A stretch of DNA of 64,000 nt from an uncultured Christensenellaceae bacterium (GTDB taxonomy: Bacteria; Bacillota; Clostridia; Christensenellales; Aristaeellaceae): NCBI GenBank assembly GCA_905234985.1, contig CAJOJQ010000017.1:1-64000 (forward strand), given 5' to 3'. Shown one piece after another: positions 16,796 through 25,868 of the stretch. The translations under genes and the position numbers were made by a program. The notes beneath the pieces were generated by a model. The model saw nothing but the letters and a program-made list of their open reading frames with translations. It was not told the DNA's origin and ran no database searches. Within the stretch, counting starts at the first letter, position 1. The number at the start of each line of letters is the position of its first letter.

Positions 16796-17608
16796 TTATT
16801 TTCCGGTCAGCTTGAGGTCCAGGATGTTTTTCAGCTGGGAGATGGCGATTTTGGCGTCCGCCTTGAACATGGGGTTGGAAGGTTCAATGTCAAAGCAGTA
16901 ATTGCCGATGATCTCCACGGAATAGCCGTAGGCCTGCCTGTACTTTGCGGCCATGGCGTTGTACAGCACCTGTCCCCACCGCTGATGGTAGGAGGAGGTG
17001 ACGATGGTCATGCTTTCGACACCCTGCTCCCGCAGGATTTTCAGGGTATTGACGGCGTTTTCCGTGGTGGTCATGGCCTTTTTATCGGTAAAGATGCGTT
17101 CCTCCGCGATGCCGCAGGTATTTACCAGATATTTTTTCATCTGTCCCGCTTCGGTATTCCCGTGGGGATTGTTTGCGCCCGTAGCGCCGCCGGAGCAGAC
17201 CAGAATGGAATTCGGAAAAGCCTTTGCCGCCGCGGCCGCGGCGTCGCACCGGCCCTTGAGTTCATTCGTCATTTGCCCGTCCTTCAGCTCGTAGCCCAGC
17301 ACCACGAAGGCGTGCTTGCCGGTGATGGGCAGGTCCGCCGGGTCGTCCAGGCCGTATAAGTACAGCTTGTAATCATCTAAATAAACCTTTTTCCAGTGGG
17401 CGGCAACGTCGCGGGCGATATCGTCGTCCAGCAGCTGCACATCCGCGGCGATGCGCGTTTTTGCATCGTAGGCGGCCAAGAGATCGTCAAGGAGCGTGTC
17501 GAAAACAGTCGCCGTTCCTTTTTTCTTGTCCGTCGCGGCGCTGGCGGCGGGAAGAACGCAAACGGTCAGCAGCGACGACAGCAGCAGCAGAGCAATTGTC
17601 TTTTTCAC
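16796..17608 (-). CDS. Secreted YdcF/DUF218-like protein
   Basis: This 270-residue protein has a signal peptide (about residues 1-24, ending ASAA) and a YdcF/SanA/ElyC (DUF218) domain: AFVVLGYELKDG, SGGATG, AEERIFTDKKAMTTTENA and TSSYHQRWG are the four family motifs. YdcF binds S-adenosylmethionine in E. coli and SanA/ElyC affect the envelope; the biochemical role is unclear. Export of a soluble form, without a TM anchor, is less usual. The start is GTG at 17608 with GGAGG eight bases upstream. It is transcribed alone. Confidence 0.82.
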   Translation of the reverse strand: MKKTIALLLLSSLLTVCVLPAASAATDKKKGTATVFDTLLDDLLAAYDAKTRIAADVQLLDDDIARDVAAHWKKVYLDDYKLYLYGLDDPADLPITGKHAFVVLGYELKDGQMTNELKGRCDAAAAAAKAFPNSILVCSGGATGANNPHGNTEAGQMKKYLVNTCGIAEERIFTDKKAMTTTENAVNTLKILREQGVESMTIVTSSYHQRWGQVLYNAMAAKYRQAYGYSVEIIGNYCFDIEPSNPMFKADAKIAISQLKNILDLKLTGK

Positions 17609-17675
17609 AGGTCATTCCTCCGTTCACAGTTGTTCTCTGTATTATACCACATACGCGCCCGCCGCGCAAACGCGA

Positions 17676-17704
17676 TTGACCTTTCGCGGGGGATAGCGTA
17701 TAAT
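17676..17704 (+). promoter_or_regulatory. SigA promoter reading into a hairpin array
   Basis: TTGACC (17676-17681) and TATAAT (17699-17704) are 17 bases apart. Transcripts from here would run through 17706-17938 and into the hexosaminidase gene. Confidence 0.6.
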
Positions 17705-17708
17705 GAGC

Positions 17709-17938
17709 AGGTACCATTCAGCTATCGCTGAATGGTACGAATGAAAGCGGAATTGGGATTCCGCTTTCATTCGAGGCATCAATTTCTTGTAAAATGGCAT
17801 TTTCGCAAGCAAAAACGCTCATTTTACGGCCAGAAATTGATAAAGGAAGCGGCTTTCAGCCGCTCCTCGGCGACATACACGCCGCCGCCTGCGGATTACA
17901 GTTGGGGGAGTACCCCCGACGCCCCCCTTCCGCAGATT
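17709..17938. repeat. Array of perfect hairpins (palindromic intergenic element)
   Basis: At least five strong stems follow each other: GTACCATTCAGC/GCTGAATGGTAC (17711-17738); CGAATGAAAGCGGAAT with its complement (17739-17774); a 64-base stem-loop with ATCAATTTCT and GTAAAATG arms (17778-17841); AGCGGCT/AGCCGCT (about 17849-17867); and CTGCGGA/TCCGCAG (17890-17936) enclosing GTTGGGGG/CCCCCGAC. The last part resembles the right part of the element at 53555-53799. No reading frame is supported. Confidence 0.8.
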
Positions 17939-18015
17939 TGCTGCTTGACTGTTATCAAGATATGTAAATGGTTACAATGAGTATAAACAAAACGATACAG
18001 CAGGGAGGGGTTCAG

Positions 18016-19791
18016 ATGATCCTGTTTCCGCAGCCGCAAAAGATGACGGTTTCCGAGGGTGCGTTCGTTCTGCCCATGCAAGAAGCGTATAGCGATTTGG
18101 CGGGCTTTTTCAGCGCGGTGAAGGCGGGCGTGCCGGGCATCAAAGCGGTTTCCGCGCCGGGGCTTGAAAAAGAAGAATACCGCCTCCAAATTGATGAAAC
18201 CGGCATTGTGCTTTCCGCGTCCACGGACGAGGGCCTGTTCCGGGCCGTTACCTCTTTGCAGCAGATGATCCGCCGCACCGGGGGAAAGCTGCCCCGCGTA
18301 CTGATCGAGGACAAGCCCGCCCTGGCCCGCCGGGGCTATATGCTGGATATCAGCCGGGGCCGGATGCCCAAGGTGGAAACCATCAAGGGCATGATCGACT
18401 TTCTGGCCGCGCTGAAATACAACGAATTTCAATTATACATGGAGGGCGACTGCTTCAAGTATGCCGCCTATCCCAAAGAAACGGCGGATTTTGACTGCCT
18501 GACCCCCGAGGATATTGAGGCGCTGGACGCCTACTGCCGGGAGCGGTTCATGGATCTGGTGCCCAATCAGAATTCCTTTGGCCATATGTATACCTGGCTG
18601 AAAAAGCCGGAATTCCATCATTTGGGCCTGTTTGAGGGGGACGAAACGCCCTCCACCCTGAACCCGATGCTTCCGGAGAGCTTTGATTTCATCTGCAATC
18701 TCTATGAATCGCTTTTGCCTCATTTTTCCAGCGAGTACGTGAACATCGGCCTGGATGAAGCCTACGGCTTAGGAAAATTCCAAATCGAGGAATACTGCCG
18801 TCAGAAGGGCAAAGACGTTGTGTTCATGGAATGGCTGAACAAGCTGAGCAATCACATTCGGGAGAAATACGGCAAAACGGTGATGTTCTGGGCGGATATG
18901 ATCTACAACTATCCCCAGAGCTATCATTTGGTGCCCAAGGACGCCGTGGCGCTGGAATGGGGCTATGAGCTGATCCAGTCCCAGCGGATGACCGCCCACT
19001 GCATCGCCTACCGGGACGCGGGCGTGCGCTACTATGTGTGCCCCTCCACCAACACCCACGGAAGCCTGTCTGGGCGCATGGACGTGACCACCTTCAATAT
19101 CCGCACCTGCGCGGAGCTGGCGGTGGAATACGGGGCGGAAGGGCTGCTGCTCACCGATTGGGGCGACGGCGGCCACCCCCAAAGCTGGATTTGGAGCATG
19201 AACCCCATCGCCCTGGCGGGGCAGTACGGCTGGAACACCGGCGCGCCCCAGGACGGCGAAACCTTCAAAGCCGATTTCATCCGGAACGCCGAAGCCTTCG
19301 TGGATGAATTTGCCTTCGGCGGCGCGGGCCTTTCCCGGCTGCTGTACCGTATGGCGAACTATTATCTGCTGGAGCCGGAGCGGGTACACGTGTGTACCAT
19401 GTCCGCCAAGGAGCTTTCCCTGCCCGTGAGCCAGACCCGCTACGCCCATCTCTTTGATATGAAGGACAGCGGCGACGATTTCTATTTCGACAATGTGACG
19501 GCGTATGTGCGAAAGGTGATGGCAGATATAGAAAAGCTGCCCCTGAACGACCTGTATAAGCGGGAGATCCGTCTCACCGCGAATCTGATCGAACTGGGCA
19601 GCGAATTATGCAAGGTGAAGCTGCATCCGAAGGAATCTGTTCGGGAGGCCCGGGCGCTGGGCGATCAAATCGACCGGCTGCTGCCCGAATATCAGGCCCT
19701 GTGGCGCGTGCGCAACTATGAAAAGGGCGTGGAGCGCTTCAGCGATGAACTCCTGGCCCGGCGGGACGAGCTAAGGGCGCTGGGAACATAA
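18016..19791 (+). CDS. Glycoside hydrolase family 20 beta-N-acetylhexosaminidase
   Basis: This 591-residue protein has an N-terminal GH20b-like domain (about residues 1-100) and a GH20 TIM barrel. The catalytic Asp-Glu pair of the substrate-assisted mechanism is in NIGLDEAYGL (D247, E248). RRGYMLDISRGRMPK opens the barrel. There is no signal peptide, so it should act in the cytoplasm on imported N-acetylglucosamine or N-acetylgalactosamine glycosides. I prefer ATG 18016, preceded by AGGGAGGGG, to an upstream in-frame start at 17968. A C-terminal helical region of about 150 residues follows the barrel. Confidence 0.9.
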   Translation: MILFPQPQKMTVSEGAFVLPMQEAYSDLAGFFSAVKAGVPGIKAVSAPGLEKEEYRLQIDETGIVLSASTDEGLFRAVTSLQQMIRRTGGKLPRVLIEDKPALARRGYMLDISRGRMPKVETIKGMIDFLAALKYNEFQLYMEGDCFKYAAYPKETADFDCLTPEDIEALDAYCRERFMDLVPNQNSFGHMYTWLKKPEFHHLGLFEGDETPSTLNPMLPESFDFICNLYESLLPHFSSEYVNIGLDEAYGLGKFQIEEYCRQKGKDVVFMEWLNKLSNHIREKYGKTVMFWADMIYNYPQSYHLVPKDAVALEWGYELIQSQRMTAHCIAYRDAGVRYYVCPSTNTHGSLSGRMDVTTFNIRTCAELAVEYGAEGLLLTDWGDGGHPQSWIWSMNPIALAGQYGWNTGAPQDGETFKADFIRNAEAFVDEFAFGGAGLSRLLYRMANYYLLEPERVHVCTMSAKELSLPVSQTRYAHLFDMKDSGDDFYFDNVTAYVRKVMADIEKLPLNDLYKREIRLTANLIELGSELCKVKLHPKESVREARALGDQIDRLLPEYQALWRVRNYEKGVERFSDELLARRDELRALGT

Positions 19792-19841
19792 AAGTGGATC
19801 ATCAGGCCTGCGTGGTTACCCACATTGTTTGGAAACAAGAC

Positions 19842-19953
19842 CGTAGGGGCGGATAATATCCGCCCGCCCCGCGTAACATGATAGGTTTGTTGTTTTTTCA
19901 GGCGTTCGTGACATCCAACAATGGCGGGCGGATCATATCCGCTACATCCGAAA
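19842..19953. repeat. Pair of GGCGGATNATATCCGC palindromes
   Basis: GGGGCGGATAATATCCGCCCGCCCC lies near 19848-19872 as one palindrome, and GGCGGGCGGATCATATCCGC near 19923-19942 as another of opposite arrangement. They face the end of rluD and may terminate or stabilise transcripts. The motif resembles small palindromes I associate from memory with gut Clostridia; no copy number can be given. Confidence 0.6.
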
Positions 19954-20014
19954 ACCAAACAAAACGGGAAAAACCACCTCGACTGAACAGATGCCAAATT
20001 TTCACTTTCCACTT

Positions 20015-20884
20015 TCAGATACTTTCACAGAAGGGGCACGGCGCTGTAAATTCCATCCTTTCCCCGGTAACGGGATGGGTGAACGCCAGGGAATAGGCGT
20101 GGAGCATCAGGCGGGGGACGTCCGGCATGCGCTTATGCCCATACAGCGGATCGCCTAACACGGGATGGCCGATGGAAGCCATGTGTACCCGGATCTGGTG
20201 GGTGCGGCCCGTGATGATGTGTACGTCCAGCAGGGTGCGGTCGGGGTATTCCTTAAGTACCTTCCATTCCGTCTTGGCCCAGCGCCCGTTTTCGTCCACC
20301 GCCATTTTTTTTCGGTCCGTTTTGCTGCGTCCGATGGGCTTTTCGATCACGCCGTCGGGCGCTTTCATTTTACCGTAAACAATCGCCCGATAATGTTTTT
20401 CCATTTCCCGGTCGGAAAGCTGCCGGGACAGGGCGGCGTGGGCGGCGTCGTTTTTCGCCACCAGCAAAAGGCCGCTGGTGTCCTTATCCAGCCGATGCAC
20501 GATGCCGGGCCGCATTTCCCCGCCGATGCCGGACAGGCTGTCCAAATGGAACAGCAGGGCGTTCACTAAGGTGCCGTCGTCGTTGCCCGCGGCGGGATGC
20601 ACCACCATGCCACAGGGCTTTACCACCACGGCCAAATGCTCGTCCTGATAGAGGATTTCCAGGGGAATATCCTGGGCCTCCGCCTTGGCGGGCTTTGCTT
20701 CCGGCATATCCAGAACGATGGCCGCGCCGTTTTCCGCTTTGAAGGCGGGCTTTACTTCCGTTCGCCCGTCCACGGTGACGCAGCCGTCTTTGATCAGCGC
20801 CGCCGCCCGGCTGCGGCTCAGTTCCCCGTCTCTGGACAGAAGCACGTCCAGCCGGTCCCCGTCTCCTGTGTATTCCCGCCTCAT
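20015..20884 (-). CDS. rluD: RluD-type 23S rRNA pseudouridine synthase
   Basis: This 289-residue protein is a RluA/RluD-family pseudouridine synthase with an N-terminal S4 domain (about residues 1-60, LDVLLSR...SRSRAAALIKDG) and the catalytic motif GIVHRLDKDTSG with its Asp nucleophile. The C-terminal LITGRTHQIRVH-like segment (IITGRTHQIRVH) is intact. It most likely modifies 23S rRNA helix 69 or a related site, but paralogs cannot be separated by eye. I chose the ATG at 20884, overlapping the lspA stop by four bases; the longer open frame upstream is an lspA shadow. Confidence 0.92.
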   Translation of the reverse strand: MRREYTGDGDRLDVLLSRDGELSRSRAAALIKDGCVTVDGRTEVKPAFKAENGAAIVLDMPEAKPAKAEAQDIPLEILYQDEHLAVVVKPCGMVVHPAAGNDDGTLVNALLFHLDSLSGIGGEMRPGIVHRLDKDTSGLLLVAKNDAAHAALSRQLSDREMEKHYRAIVYGKMKAPDGVIEKPIGRSKTDRKKMAVDENGRWAKTEWKVLKEYPDRTLLDVHIITGRTHQIRVHMASIGHPVLGDPLYGHKRMPDVPRLMLHAYSLAFTHPVTGERMEFTAPCPFCESI

Positions 20885-21315
20885 TTTTCCTTCGCGCTCC
20901 AATCCTGGGGCCTGAACAGCAGGTTCCATCCGCACAGGACGGCTCCCGCCACCACGCCCACGTCCGCCACGTTGAATACGAACCAGCCGAAAAAAGGAAA
21001 CATGTCGATCACATAACCGTGCAGCAGCCGGTCGATCATATTCCCCAGTGCCCCGCCCGCGATCATGGACAGGGCGATGGGGGCAAGGCCTGTGGGCCGC
21101 GACTTCCGCAGCAGGAAAAAGCAGGCGGCCAGCAAAAGCACCGAAACGATCAGGATCACGATGGAATTTCCTTGAAACATGCCGAAGGCCATGCCCGAAT
21201 TGCGCACGGTCTGCGCTTCGGAAGCCGTCAGATGAACCCATTTGACCAGGCGGTCAGCCAGCAGCACCAGAAGGCCCGGCCACAGCCATTGGAACCAACC
21301 CTTTTTCTTTTCCAT
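20881..21315 (-). CDS. lspA: Lipoprotein signal peptidase
   Basis: This 144-residue protein with four TM helices is LspA, which cleaves the signal peptide of prolipoproteins after diacylglyceryl transfer. The catalytic aspartates lie in YVIDMFPF and FNVADVG, and the NSGMAFGMF and GNMIDRL motifs are typical. Likely clients in this window include the two ABC solute-binding lipoproteins. It is the middle gene of DUF5665-lspA-rluD. Confidence 0.96.
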   Translation of the reverse strand: MEKKKGWFQWLWPGLLVLLADRLVKWVHLTASEAQTVRNSGMAFGMFQGNSIVILIVSVLLLAACFFLLRKSRPTGLAPIALSMIAGGALGNMIDRLLHGYVIDMFPFFGWFVFNVADVGVVAGAVLCGWNLLFRPQDWSAKEK

Positions 21316-21325
21316 CTTTTCCTCT

Positions 21326-21592
21326 CTATTGCAGCTTCAATTGCACCAGGGCCGCCACCTGGGCCACGAAATCACTGATGCCCGGCAGGTTGCGTTTCGC
21401 CAGATCTTGCAAAATAAACAGCACCACCGCGCCCAATATGGAAAAGCCCACCATGATGCCAAGGCCCCTCGCCACGCCCTGCCAGAAAGCGTCCAGCAGC
21501 CGCCGTTTCCGGTCCGAAGCGAAAGCCACGTAGTCCGCAAGCCGCATTTGCTCCGCCGCTCGCAAAAACCGGTCCATTCTATCCTCCAGCAT
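21326..21592 (-). CDS. DUF5665 membrane protein
   Basis: This 88-residue protein carries the DUF5665 pattern: an N-terminal helix with EQMRLADYV, then GVARGLGIMVGFSILGAVVLFIL as one TM helix, and a C-terminal LPGISDFVAQV. The function is unknown. I chose ATG 21592, preceded by GGAGGTG, over a longer frame starting further upstream. It is the first gene of the operon, ten bases before lspA. Confidence 0.8.
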   Translation of the reverse strand: MLEDRMDRFLRAAEQMRLADYVAFASDRKRRLLDAFWQGVARGLGIMVGFSILGAVVLFILQDLAKRNLPGISDFVAQVAALVQLKLQ

Positions 21593-21640
21593 GCCCGTAC
21601 ACACCTCCGTCAAAGGCCAGTGTGCCCGGGCCGCTGTCTG

Positions 21641-21669
21641 ATTATAACAAAGAAACGCGCGCCCCGCAA
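21641..21669 (-). promoter_or_regulatory. SigA promoter of the DUF5665-lspA-rluD operon
   Basis: On the minus strand TTGCGG (21664-21669) and TATAAT (21641-21646) are 17 bases apart. Confidence 0.6.
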
Positions 21670-21731
21670 GCCGCACCGCCCGCCCGTTTGCGGAATAGGA
21701 TGGATTTGGGAAGAAAAAACTGTGGTTTTAT

Positions 21732-21760
21732 TTGACATTCCCGCCTAAAGCGGTTAAAAT
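21732..21760 (+). promoter_or_regulatory. SigA promoter of the aspartate kinase gene
   Basis: TTGACA (21732-21737) and TAAAAT (21755-21760) are 17 bases apart; the start codon follows after a short leader, with no lysine riboswitch visible. Confidence 0.75.
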
Positions 21761-21793
21761 AATGTGCGTGAATCTCAGGAGGAGTGACAGTGC

Positions 21794-23107
21794 ATGATCG
21801 TAACGAAGTTTGGCGGCAGCTCCCTGGCGGACGCCGCTCAGTTTAAGAAGGTAAAGTCCATTCTGGATATGGACAGCGAACGGAAATATGTGGTGCCCAG
21901 CGCCCCCGGCAAGCGGGGACCCGGCGACGATAAGATCACCGATCTTTTGTACGCCGCCCATAAGGCCGCCAAGGAAAAGAAGCCTTTCAAGCATTTATTG
22001 GAGCGCATTCAGGCCCGGTATGAGGAAATCGCCGGGGAACTGAATGTAACCATGGATTTTAAGGAAGAGTTTGCCCAAATCGCCAAAGAACTGGAAAAGG
22101 GCGCCACGCCGGATTACGCCGCCAGCCGGGGCGAATACCTGAACGGCAAGCTGCTGGCGAAGTATTTGGGCATTCCCTTTGTGGACGCCGCTGAGGTGGT
22201 GCGGTTTGACACCGAAGGCCGCCTGCTGGAGGAAGAAACCAACGACCTGATCGGCGAGCGCCTGCGCAATCTGTACCGGGCGGTGGTGCCGGGCTTTTAC
22301 GGCGCGGATACCAACGGCAACGTGCGCACCTTCTCCCGGGGCGGCAGCGACGTGTCCGGGGCCCTGGTGGCAAGAGCCGTCAACGCCGACGTGTACGAAA
22401 ACTGGACCGACGTGACGGGCTTCCGCATGGCCGATCCCCGCATCGTGCCCGACGCCCAGTATATTTCCACCATGACCTACCGGGAACTGCGGGAATTGTC
22501 CTACATGGGCGCCACGGTGCTGCATGAGGAAGCGGTGTTCCCCGTGCGCAAGGCGGGCATCCCCACCAACATCCGCAACACCAACGACCCCAAGCACCCC
22601 GGCACCATGATCCGCGCCAACGCGGGCCTGAGCGAGCAGAACCACGTGATCACCGGCATCGCGGGGCACAAGGGCTTCACCGTCGTGTCCATCGAAAAGG
22701 ATATGATGAACGCGGAATTGGGCTTTGGCCGCCGGGTACTCCAGGCGTTCGAGGAATATCAGGTCAACTTTGAGCATCTGCCTACCGGCATTGATACCAT
22801 GTGCGTGGTGGTGCATGAAAATGAACTGGCTCCCCACAAGGACGAAGTACTGGCCCGCATTCAGGAGCTGGTGGAGCCGGATCAGATCACCGTATCCGAG
22901 CATCTGGCCCTGATCGCCACCGTGGGCCGGGGCATGGTGCGGGCTTTCGGTACCGCCGCCCGGCTCTTTACCGCCATTTCTTCCCAGGGCATTTCCATCC
23001 GCACCATCGACCAGGGCAGCAGCGAGCTGAACATCATCGTGGGCGTGGACGAGGAGGATTTCGAGGCGGCGGTGAAGGCCATTTACGATACCTTTGTGAG
23101 GACGTAA
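21794..23107 (+). CDS. lysC: Aspartate kinase
   Basis: This 437-residue protein phosphorylates aspartate, the entry to lysine, threonine and methionine synthesis. The nucleotide-binding KFGGSS motif is at residues 5-10, the catalytic SRGGSDVSGALVA segment follows near 190, and two ACT domains occupy about 300-437, so amino-acid feedback is expected. An insertion near residues 40-65 (PSAPGKRGPGDDKITD) fits the group of monofunctional kinases common in Clostridia. AGGAGGAG precedes the ATG. It stands alone behind its own promoter, without a T-box or lysine riboswitch. Confidence 0.95.
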   Translation: MIVTKFGGSSLADAAQFKKVKSILDMDSERKYVVPSAPGKRGPGDDKITDLLYAAHKAAKEKKPFKHLLERIQARYEEIAGELNVTMDFKEEFAQIAKELEKGATPDYAASRGEYLNGKLLAKYLGIPFVDAAEVVRFDTEGRLLEEETNDLIGERLRNLYRAVVPGFYGADTNGNVRTFSRGGSDVSGALVARAVNADVYENWTDVTGFRMADPRIVPDAQYISTMTYRELRELSYMGATVLHEEAVFPVRKAGIPTNIRNTNDPKHPGTMIRANAGLSEQNHVITGIAGHKGFTVVSIEKDMMNAELGFGRRVLQAFEEYQVNFEHLPTGIDTMCVVVHENELAPHKDEVLARIQELVEPDQITVSEHLALIATVGRGMVRAFGTAARLFTAISSQGISIRTIDQGSSELNIIVGVDEEDFEAAVKAIYDTFVRT

Positions 23108-23144
23108 ATATCTCGATGTTTTTCGGGAAAATTTGAAATAATGG

Positions 23145-23173
23145 TTTACAAACCGCGTCTGTCATGTTACAAT
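23145..23173 (+). promoter_or_regulatory. SigA promoter of rpsO
   Basis: TTTACA (23145-23150) and TACAAT (23168-23173) are 17 bases apart. Confidence 0.7.
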
Positions 23174-23179
23174 GATAGA

Positions 23180-23284
23180 CGTGGTTTTTAGAACCGCCTG
23201 CCAGGAAGCGCGATACTCCAACGCCCTTCTTAGCTCGCGGCGATTGAAGCAGGGGCCGCCACGCCCCAAAAGGAGGAAAACACC
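23180..23284 (+). promoter_or_regulatory. Candidate S15-binding leader of rpsO
   Basis: The leader of about 100 nt can form several stems, including GTGGTTTTTAGAACCGCC-type pairing at 23181-23199 and pairing around AACGCCC and GGCGAT at 23221-23247. In several bacteria S15 represses its own mRNA by binding such structured leaders. The family cannot be assigned by eye. Confidence 0.4.
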
Positions 23285-23548
23285 ATGGATAAGGAACTGA
23301 AAGCCCAGATCATGCAGACCTACGCCCGCCACGAAGGCGACACCGGTTCTCCCGAAGTGCAGGTTGCCCTGCTCACCGAACGGATCAACCACCTGAACGA
23401 ACACCTGAAGCTGAACAAGAAGGATCACCATTCCCGCCGTGGTCTGCTGCTGATGGTCGGTCAGCGCCGCGGCCTGCTCGACTATCTGAAAAAGACCGAT
23501 ATCGAGCGTTACCGTGAACTGATTGCCAAGCTGGGTCTGCGTAAGTAA
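23285..23548 (+). CDS. rpsO: Ribosomal protein uS15
   Basis: This 87-residue protein is S15 of the 30S subunit, which binds the 16S central domain early in assembly. The family features [31 protein letters not shown] and the C-terminal [12 protein letters not shown] are all present at normal length. GGAGGAAAAC precedes the ATG. It is followed by a strong terminator and then by pnp, the usual gene order. Confidence 0.98.
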   Translation: MDKELKAQIMQTYARHEGDTGSPEVQVALLTERINHLNEHLKLNKKDHHSRRGLLLMVGQRRGLLDYLKKTDIERYRELIAKLGLRK

Positions 23549-23557
23549 CGCGCATGG

Positions 23558-23598
23558 GGCTATCGGCTGGAAAAGACGCAGCCGATAGCCTTTAATTT
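23558..23598 (+). terminator. Terminator after rpsO
   Basis: A perfect 12-bp stem GGCTATCGGCTG/CAGCCGATAGCC with a 9-base loop is followed by TTTAATTT. Confidence 0.8.
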
Positions 23599-23601
23599 CA
23601 T

Positions 23602-23671
23602 CCTTTCAGGATGGACCGAATGAAAGCCCGTAGAACGGGATTTCATTCGCCCATTCGGCGGAGCCGAATGG
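23602..23671. repeat. Tandem perfect hairpins between rpsO and pnp
   Basis: Three stems follow one another: CATCCTTTCAGGATG (about 23602-23616), CGAATGAAAGCCCG with its near complement (23619-23650), and CCCATTCGGCGGAGCCGAATGGG (23649-23671). The CGAATGAAAGC arm is also used at 17739-17774, so these belong to the same repeat family. RNase-sensitive stems at this place could also affect pnp mRNA stability, as in the known autoregulation of pnp. Confidence 0.7.
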
Positions 23672-23701
23672 GAATTGTGTGTGTGAGGAGAGAGAAAGAA
23701 A

Positions 23702-25852
23702 ATGGACTACAAAGCGTATTCAATGGAATTTGCGGGCCGTACCCTGACCCTGGAATTCGGCAAGTATGCCCAGCAGGCGGGCGGCAGCTGCCTGGTTCGC
23801 TACGGCGACACCGCCGTGCTGGTGAACGCCACCGCGTCGGACAAGCCCCGGGAGGGCGTTGATTTCTTCCCCCTGACCGTGGACTTTGAAGAAAAGCAGT
23901 ACGCCGTGGGCAAGATCCCCGGCGGCTTCATCAAGCGGGAAGGCCGCCCCACCGAAAAGGCGACCCTGACCTGCCGCCTGATCGACCGTCCCCTGCGTCC
24001 CCTGTTCAACAAGGGCATGCGCAACGACGTGCAGGTGGTGGCCCAGACCCTGTCTGTGGACCCTGACACCCCGCCGGAATTCCCCGCCATGTTAGGCTCC
24101 TCCATCGCCCTGATGGTGAGCAACATTCCCTGGGGCGGCCCCACCGCCGCGGTTGTGGTGGCCCGGGTGAACGGCCAGTTCGTCATTAACCCCAACGAGG
24201 CCCAGGAAGCCGCGTCCGATATGCACGTCACCGTGGCGGGCACCAAGGACGCCATCATGATGGTGGAAGCGGGCGCCAAGGAAGTATCCGAGGACGCCAT
24301 GATGGACGCCATTCTCTACGGCCATGATTTCATCAAGCAGCTGGTGGAATTCCAGGAAAAGATCACCGCTGAAATCGGCAAGCCCAAGTCCGAATTCCCC
24401 CTGATCACCACCGGGGACGACGTGAAGGCCGCCGTGCGGGAATACGCTTTGGAAAAGTGCGAATACATTTATTCCACCTATGTGCGCAAGGAGCGCCAGG
24501 CCCGTGACGCGGAAGTGTCCGCCGACGTGGCCGCGCACTTTGCCGACATCTTCCCCGGCAGGGAAGGCGAAGTGGCCGACGCCCTGTATTACCTGGGCAA
24601 AGAGGTCATGCGCAAGAAGATCCTGCAGCAGGGCATCCGTCCCGACGGTCGCAAGGTGGACGAAGTGCGGCCCATCTGGTGCGAAGTGGGCGTGCTGCCC
24701 CGCACCCATGGCAGCGCCGTGTTTACCCGCGGCGAAACCCAGGCCCTGACCATCACCACCTTAGGCATGATTTCCGAAGCCCAGGAGCTGGACGGCCTGT
24801 CCAACGAAAAGAGCAAGCGGTACATGCACCAGTACAACATGCCCTCCTACGCCACCGGCGAAGCGGGCCGCCTGCGCAGCCCCAACCGCCGCGAGATCGG
24901 TCACGGCGCGCTGGCAGAACGTGCTCTGGTGCCCGTGATCCCCTCCGAGGCGGACTTCCCCTACGCCCTGCGCCTGGTTTCTGAAATCATGGGCAGCAAC
25001 GGTTCTTCCTCCATGGCTTCCGTATGCGGCAGCACCCTGTCCCTGATGGACGCGGGCGTGCCCATCACCGCTCCCGTGGCGGGCGTCGCCATGGGCCTGA
25101 TTCAGGATGCCGAAACCGGCGATATCGCCGTACTCACCGACATTCAGGGCCTGGAAGACTTCTTGGGCGATATGGACTTCAAGGTGGCGGGCACCATGAA
25201 CGGCATCACCGCCATCCAGATGGACATCAAGATCAAGGGTATCAACCGCGAGATCCTGAGCCGCGCCCTGACCCAGGCTTTGAAGGGCCGCCTACACATC
25301 CTGGGCATCATGTTGGATACCCTGGGCCGTCCCCGCGAGAACCTGTCCAAGTTCGCCCCCAAGATCATCACCTTCTCCATCAACCCCGAAAAGATCAGCG
25401 AGGTCATCGGTCCCCGCGGCAAGATGATCAACAAGATCATCGACGAGACCGGCGTAAAGATCGACATCGAGGACGATGGCCGCGTGTTCATTTCCACCGC
25501 CGATCAGGCCGCCGCCGACAAGGCCAAGTCCATCATCTTAGGCATCGCCAAGGATATCGAAGTGGGCGACGTGTTCACCGGCAAAGTGGTGCGCATCATG
25601 AACTTCGGCGCGTTTGTTGAACTGGTGGGCGGCAAGGACGGCATGATCCACATTTCCAAGCTGGATAACAAGCGCGTGGAAAAGGTGGAGGACGTGGTCA
25701 ATATCGGCGACGAGCTGGAAGTGAAGGTCTGCGAGATCGACTCCCAGGGCCGCATCAACCTGATCCGCAACGATATTACCTACGACAATCCCAACTTCAC
25801 CCGTTCCGCCCCCGCCGGCGCTCGCCCGCCCCGCAGGGATGGCAGACGTTAA
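23702..25852 (+). CDS. pnp: Polyribonucleotide nucleotidyltransferase (PNPase)
   Basis: This 716-residue protein is PNPase, the phosphorolytic 3'-5' exoribonuclease of the RNA degradosome. It shows two RNase PH-like domains (about 1-215 and 305-540) joined by a helical domain, then a KH domain with [12 protein letters not shown] near residues 570-585 and an S1 domain near 620-690. The length and order are standard. GAGGAGAGAGAAAG precedes the ATG. The region downstream contains a large inverted repeat. Confidence 0.98.
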   Translation: MDYKAYSMEFAGRTLTLEFGKYAQQAGGSCLVRYGDTAVLVNATASDKPREGVDFFPLTVDFEEKQYAVGKIPGGFIKREGRPTEKATLTCRLIDRPLRPLFNKGMRNDVQVVAQTLSVDPDTPPEFPAMLGSSIALMVSNIPWGGPTAAVVVARVNGQFVINPNEAQEAASDMHVTVAGTKDAIMMVEAGAKEVSEDAMMDAILYGHDFIKQLVEFQEKITAEIGKPKSEFPLITTGDDVKAAVREYALEKCEYIYSTYVRKERQARDAEVSADVAAHFADIFPGREGEVADALYYLGKEVMRKKILQQGIRPDGRKVDEVRPIWCEVGVLPRTHGSAVFTRGETQALTITTLGMISEAQELDGLSNEKSKRYMHQYNMPSYATGEAGRLRSPNRREIGHGALAERALVPVIPSEADFPYALRLVSEIMGSNGSSSMASVCGSTLSLMDAGVPITAPVAGVAMGLIQDAETGDIAVLTDIQGLEDFLGDMDFKVAGTMNGITAIQMDIKIKGINREILSRALTQALKGRLHILGIMLDTLGRPRENLSKFAPKIITFSINPEKISEVIGPRGKMINKIIDETGVKIDIEDDGRVFISTADQAAADKAKSIILGIAKDIEVGDVFTGKVVRIMNFGAFVELVGGKDGMIHISKLDNKRVEKVEDVVNIGDELEVKVCEIDSQGRINLIRNDITYDNPNFTRSAPAGARPPRRDGRR

Positions 25853-25868
25853 AGCAAAGCGAGAAAAA

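Noticed and set aside
17968-18015. Upstream start of the GH20 gene
   Set aside because: Adds 16 residues without family match; AGGGAGGGG favours ATG 18016.
20885-21241. N-terminal extension of the rluD frame
   Set aside because: It overlaps the lspA gene in another frame; the S4 domain begins at the ATG 20884 with coupling to the lspA stop.
21761-21793. Lysine riboswitch or T-box before lysC
   Set aside because: The leader is only about 30 nt long.
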